64,000 nt of DNA from assembly GCA_905221605.1 (NCBI GenBank), contig CAJNDS010000935.1, positions 225,001 to 289,000 of the forward strand, given 5' to 3'. Below, one piece after another: positions 60,891 through 64,000 of this stretch. How positions within the stretch are numbered: position 1 is the stretch's first letter; the number at the start of each line of letters is the position of its first letter. Below the pieces are notes generated by a model. It was not told where the DNA came from. It searched no databases and saw nothing but the letters and a program-made list of their open reading frames with translations. A program made the position numbers and the translations under genes. Source of the DNA: Symbiodinium natans. Its lineage: Eukaryota > Sar > Dinophyceae > Suessiales > Symbiodiniaceae.

Positions 60891-61697
60891 TATTCTAACC
60901 TAGACCCTATAAACCCTAAACCCTAAACCATACATCCTTAGAGCCCATCAAGCCCCGATGTTCGACCTCGATGACTAGGGCTTTCAGCTCTACATGGAGC
61001 AACATCTCGTGCTACTTGGATTACGAGGGTTTAGGGTTCAGGATGTTCAAAGTTTAGGGTCCTTGAATCAAAAAGTGTGCCTGGTGTTGCGCATGAAGGT
61101 CCAGAAAGGGAACCTCCGTTTGAGGGTTAGGCTTAGGGTTTTGAGGCTTAAGGTTTAGGGCTTAGCAATCAGGTTAGGGCGCATAGGTGTAAAGGTTCAT
61201 CTTGAATTCCTTGCACACATGGTGTCTGAAGACTCTGCTGTCTCCAGACTACCTTGCAAGCCCCCCATCAGGACCAAACTAAACCTACTCAAACCCTGCA
61301 CCCTACCTAGACGCCTCAACTACCCGTTAACCCCAAAAGCTTAAAACCCACCCTAAACCCTAAAGCCTAAACCCTAAACCCTAAAACCTAAAACCCTAAA
61401 CCCTCCCTGGACACCCCCAAGGGCCCGGACAGAATCCAGGGTGCGGCGCCAGGCGCCCGCCCCGCTTTGCCAAAGTGGTGAGGCCTTAGGGTTTGGGGCT
61501 CAACTAGGGTTCTTGGGGTTTCGGGTTTTGGGGTTCAGTACATAATACAGTACGTAAGGGGATAGTAAGGTGGGGTATGGGGATTCTAAAAGTTTTCTAA
61601 GGGCAGGGACGATAAAAGGTTTTCTAAGGGAAACAAAGTAGACTTACTAGGTCACCCTAAACCCTAAACCCTAAACCCTAAACCCTAAACCCTAAAC

Positions 61698-61783
61698 CCG
61701 AGCTTCCAAGTCGGGCTTAGGAAGGAGGGCTTGCTTGGGAGCTTTCGGTGCCTTTGGGATTCTTTGCTATGAGCTTTGAATGG
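61698..61783 (-). CDS. Predicted internal exon, basic Ser/Lys/Pro-rich
   Basis: Minus-strand acceptor TTCCTAAG, 28 codons PFKAHSKESQRHRKLPSKPS then FLSPTWKL, two trailing bases, donor GTTTAGGG. CCCTAAA array to the left, CTTAGGG array to the right. Product unknown. Confidence 0.55.
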
Positions 61784-61799
61784 CTTAGGAAGGGCGGGT

Positions 61800-62132
61800 A
61801 AGGGCTTAGGGCTTAGGGCTTAGGGCTTCTTAGGGCTTAGGGCTTAGGGCTTAGGGCTTAGGGTTTGGGGTTTAGGGCTTAGGGCTTAGGGTTTAGGGCT
61901 TAGGGCTTAGGGTTTAGGGTTTGGGGTTTGGGGCTTAGGGCTTAGGGCTTCGGGTTTAGGGCTTAGGGCTTAGGGTTTGGGGTTTGGGGTTTAGGGCTTA
62001 GGGCTTAGGGTTTAGGGTTTAGGGCTTAGGCTTGGGGCTTGGGGCTTGGGGCTTGGGGCTTAGGGCTTAGGGCTTAGGGCTTCTTAGGGCTTAGGGTTTA
62101 GGGCTTAGGGCGTAGGGCTTAGGGCTTAGGGT
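61800..62132. repeat. CTTAGGG / TTTAGGG / CTTGGGG composite array
   Basis: About 46 heptamers in blocks: mostly CTTAGGG, with TTTGGGG and CTTGGGG clusters and two copies of the phrase CTTCTTAGGG (near 61827 and 62081), suggesting a higher-order duplication. Confidence 0.9.
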
Positions 62133-62344
62133 GTTAGGGTCTGGAAGTTTGGAAGTGGCAAGCTCCACATCGCTTAGGAATTGGCAGCGTCCACAACCCT
62201 TCACCCCCCGACGCTGCCGTAAACCCGAATGCATGAAGCAAAGCACTTTGGGTTTAGGGCTTGGGGTAAAGAGCTTAGGCTTAGTGAAACCCTATAAAAG
62301 GACCCGAAACCCTAAACCCTGGACCCAAACCCTAAAAAAAACAC

Positions 62345-62389
62345 CGCCGGGAGGCAGCCAGAAACTCCTCGGCTTGGAAGCGGTTTCGC
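62345..62389 (-). CDS. Predicted short internal exon
   Basis: Minus-strand acceptor CACTGCAG, one leading base, RNRFQAEEFLAASR, two trailing bases, donor GTGTTT. Short, but with good signals. Confidence 0.4.
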
Positions 62390-62657
62390 CTGCAGTGCGT
62401 GTGGGGGGGTGTGGGGGGGGGGAGGGGGGGGGAGGGGCACCCTAAACCCAAAACCACGCAGTTGCTGTAGGTTTGGGGGTACCTATTGCCCATTATGTGA
62501 AGCCTCCGATAAAGGGTTATCGTTTTAAAGGGCCACCAGGCGGAACGAAGTCGTCATCATCTCCTGCGTTGCTCTTCTTCCAGAAAGCCTCACCGTTTAG
62601 GGTATTGGGTTTAGGGTTTGGGGGGGGGGGGGGGGGGGTTTAGGGTGTAGGGGAGAC

Positions 62658-62900
62658 CAGCGGAGTCAAAGTTCGCGTGGAAGAACTCGTCGCGCCCCAA
62701 GTGCCCACGCACGTGGAGCTTCCCATTCTGGTCACCAACGAGTGTCTTCTCTGACCGGCGGCCATCACGAACTTGGAAAGTGGCGAAAAGTCTCTGGAGT
62801 TCCATGAAGCACCGGCTTTCATCTCCCTCGCCCTAGCGTCAAACTGGTCTCGCTCCCTTTGTGCACGCCATGCCTCAACGAACCCATCCACGAGTTCGTC
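62658..62900 (-). CDS. Predicted long exon with one frameshift
   Basis: Minus-strand acceptor TTTCCAAG, DELVDGFVEAWRAQRERDQF and DARAREMKAG. The frame then shifts to FMELQRLFATFQVRDGRRSE and KTLVGDQNGKLHVRGHLGRD, EFFHANFDSAG, donor GTCTCC. Amphipathic helices then a beta-rich part. The single shift may be an assembly error or decay. Family not recognised. Confidence 0.55.
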
Positions 62901-63347
62901 CTTGGAAACTTACCATGAAGAGAAGGAACTTTGCGCAAAACAGAACAGGGTGTGCCAACCATCCACCCCTTGAGAAACCAAGCAGCCCCATTAGAGTAGC
63001 ACCGGGGGCATAAATGTATAATATGAAGGCCCAGAATTGTCATGCCCACCCAAACCCTAAACTCCAAACGACCATGCAGAAAGCTTATGGTTCGCGAAAC
63101 CCACGCGGTAGCACAGCAACCATGTTAAATACCCTAAACTTTAAACCCTAAACCCTAAACCTTCAACAGAGGAATCTGGAACCCAAAAAGGGCCAAAGGG
63201 CACCACTGGTCCTGCCAAATCCACAAGGTTCGAACCCTTAGGGTTCAGGGTTCAAGTGTTTAGGGTTTAGGGCTTCGGGTTAAGGGGCTTCGGTTTTAGG
63301 GTTCAAGGGTTTAGGGGTTCAGGGGGTTCGGGTTCAGGGCTAATGGT

Positions 63348-63424
63348 TTGAGTCTTTCCCCCAGTTGCGCTTCCTGTTGGGGCCCTGGCCGCTTGAGCTT
63401 TTGCGGCTGGCTGTGCTTCGCCGC
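63348..63424 (-). CDS. Predicted exon, basic Gln-rich
   Basis: Minus-strand acceptor CTCCACAG, AAKHSQPQKLKRPGPQQEAQ then LGERLKP; the donor is unclear. Looks like a disordered basic linker. Confidence 0.4.
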
Positions 63425-63569
63425 CTGTGGAGTTGAAGGGTTTAGGGTTGCGATGGTTTAGGGCGTTTAGGGTTTAGGGTTTGGGGGTTGTTGTTTCGAT
63501 TGCTGCTCGGCCTCGGGGTTCTGAACCCGAAACCCTAAGCCCCAAACCCTGAACCCGAAGCCACAAACC

Positions 63570-63830
63570 CTTTGAAGCCTAAACGCTAAAACCCTAAAAC
63601 CCTAAACGCTGAACCCTAAACCCCTACAACCTCTAAACCCTTAACCCCTAAAACCTCTAAACCCTAAAACCCTAAACCCCTACAACCTCTAAACCCTTAA
63701 CCCCTAAAACCTCTAAACCCTTAACCCCTAAAACCTCTAAACCCTAAAACCCTCAAACCCTAGAAACCCTGAAACCCTAAACCCTAAACCCTAAACCCTA
63801 AACCCTGAAACCCTGAAACCCTGAAACCCT
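63570..63830. repeat. Higher-order CCCTAAA-derived repeat, unit about 40 bp
   Basis: The phrase CCCCTACAACCTCTAAACCC is repeated at 63622 and 63676, with interleaved CCCTAAAACCTCTAAA units, then CCCTGAAA octamers. A second copy of CTCAAAGCCTACAGAAGACCG is at 63828 and 63908. Confidence 0.85.
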
Positions 63831-63955
63831 CAAAGCCTACAGAAGACCGTCAATAGTTTATTTAATTGTTTTCACCTAAAACCCTAAAACCCTGAAACCC
63901 TGAAATCCTCAAAGCCTACAGAAGACCGAAGCCCTCCGACCCCGCACCCGATGAC

Positions 63956-64000
63956 CTGCATGTCGGCCTGGGCATCCAGGCTTCGTGCCTCCGAGGGCTT
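63956..64000 (-). CDS. Partial exon at the window edge
   Basis: Minus strand: KPSEARSLDAQADMQ, donor CAG|GTCATC at 63955; the 5' side continues outside the window. Protein-like but short. Confidence 0.4.

Overview
The window reads as nuclear DNA of a dinoflagellate, most likely a symbiodiniacean-type alga. The grounds are: (i) two genes for the short-repeat RCC1-like proteins (about 40-residue repeats with GDGSVVTWG, behind a ubiquitin-like N-terminus) that I associate with such genomes; (ii) pervasive Arabidopsis-type telomere motif TTTAGGG/CCCTAAA at interstitial sites; (iii) an intron with apparent GA-AG borders; (iv) a divergent 18S rRNA fragment with alveolate/dinoflagellate-like helices; (v) many long G homopolymers. 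There is no operon structure and no prokaryotic signal.

Layout. 1-12.4 kb: short minus-strand exons (about 57-170 nt) in a sea of TTTAGGG-derived repeats, probably one multi-exon gene. 13.7-15.1 kb: a plus-strand exon pair and a dispersed repeat whose decayed second copy lies at 60.5-60.9 kb. 15.3-16.9 kb and 24.9-26.3 kb: the two RCC1-like genes, both minus. 17.5-31 kb: more minus exons between telomere-like arrays, with a phase-consistent chain at 29.1-30.4 kb. 33.7-34.9 kb: a three-exon, frameshifted minus gene. 35.1-36.3 kb: a tandem repeat, then an 18S rRNA fragment. 36.4-40.6 kb: arrays and a few exon candidates. 41.27-42.6 kb: a ~200-bp hairpin satellite built on a GAGCCGGCTC palindrome. 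42.6-44.0 kb: an AT-rich island with three broken, overlapping minus ORFs (lipase-like, basic helical, possibly capsid-like), suggesting a degraded viral or mobile element. 44.1-50.5 kb: arrays, poly-G/C and a few exons. 50.8-51.4 kb: an intact 213-codon gene. 51.6-64 kb: about fourteen further exon candidates, almost all minus strand.

Main architectural point. Most exons sit in one geometry on the plus strand: CCCTAAA array, a 45-170 bp open island, TTTAGGG array. Read on the minus strand, the array after the exon supplies the splice donor (typically exon|GTTTAGGG) and the array before it lies 5-50 bp upstream of a YAG acceptor. Introns thus begin with TTTAGGG repeats and end with CCCTAAA repeats, i.e. 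they carry telomere-like terminal inverted repeats. Separately, several families of ~100-180 bp foldback elements are scattered through the window. One family matches the only intron of the first RCC1-like gene end to end, so it behaves as an introner (an intron-generating element).

Limits: exon calls rest on open frames plus splice signals read by eye. No similarity search or RNA was available, and gene identities beyond the RCC1-like pair and the rRNA are unknown. Several exons carry single-base frameshifts, which may be decay or residual long-read assembly errors.
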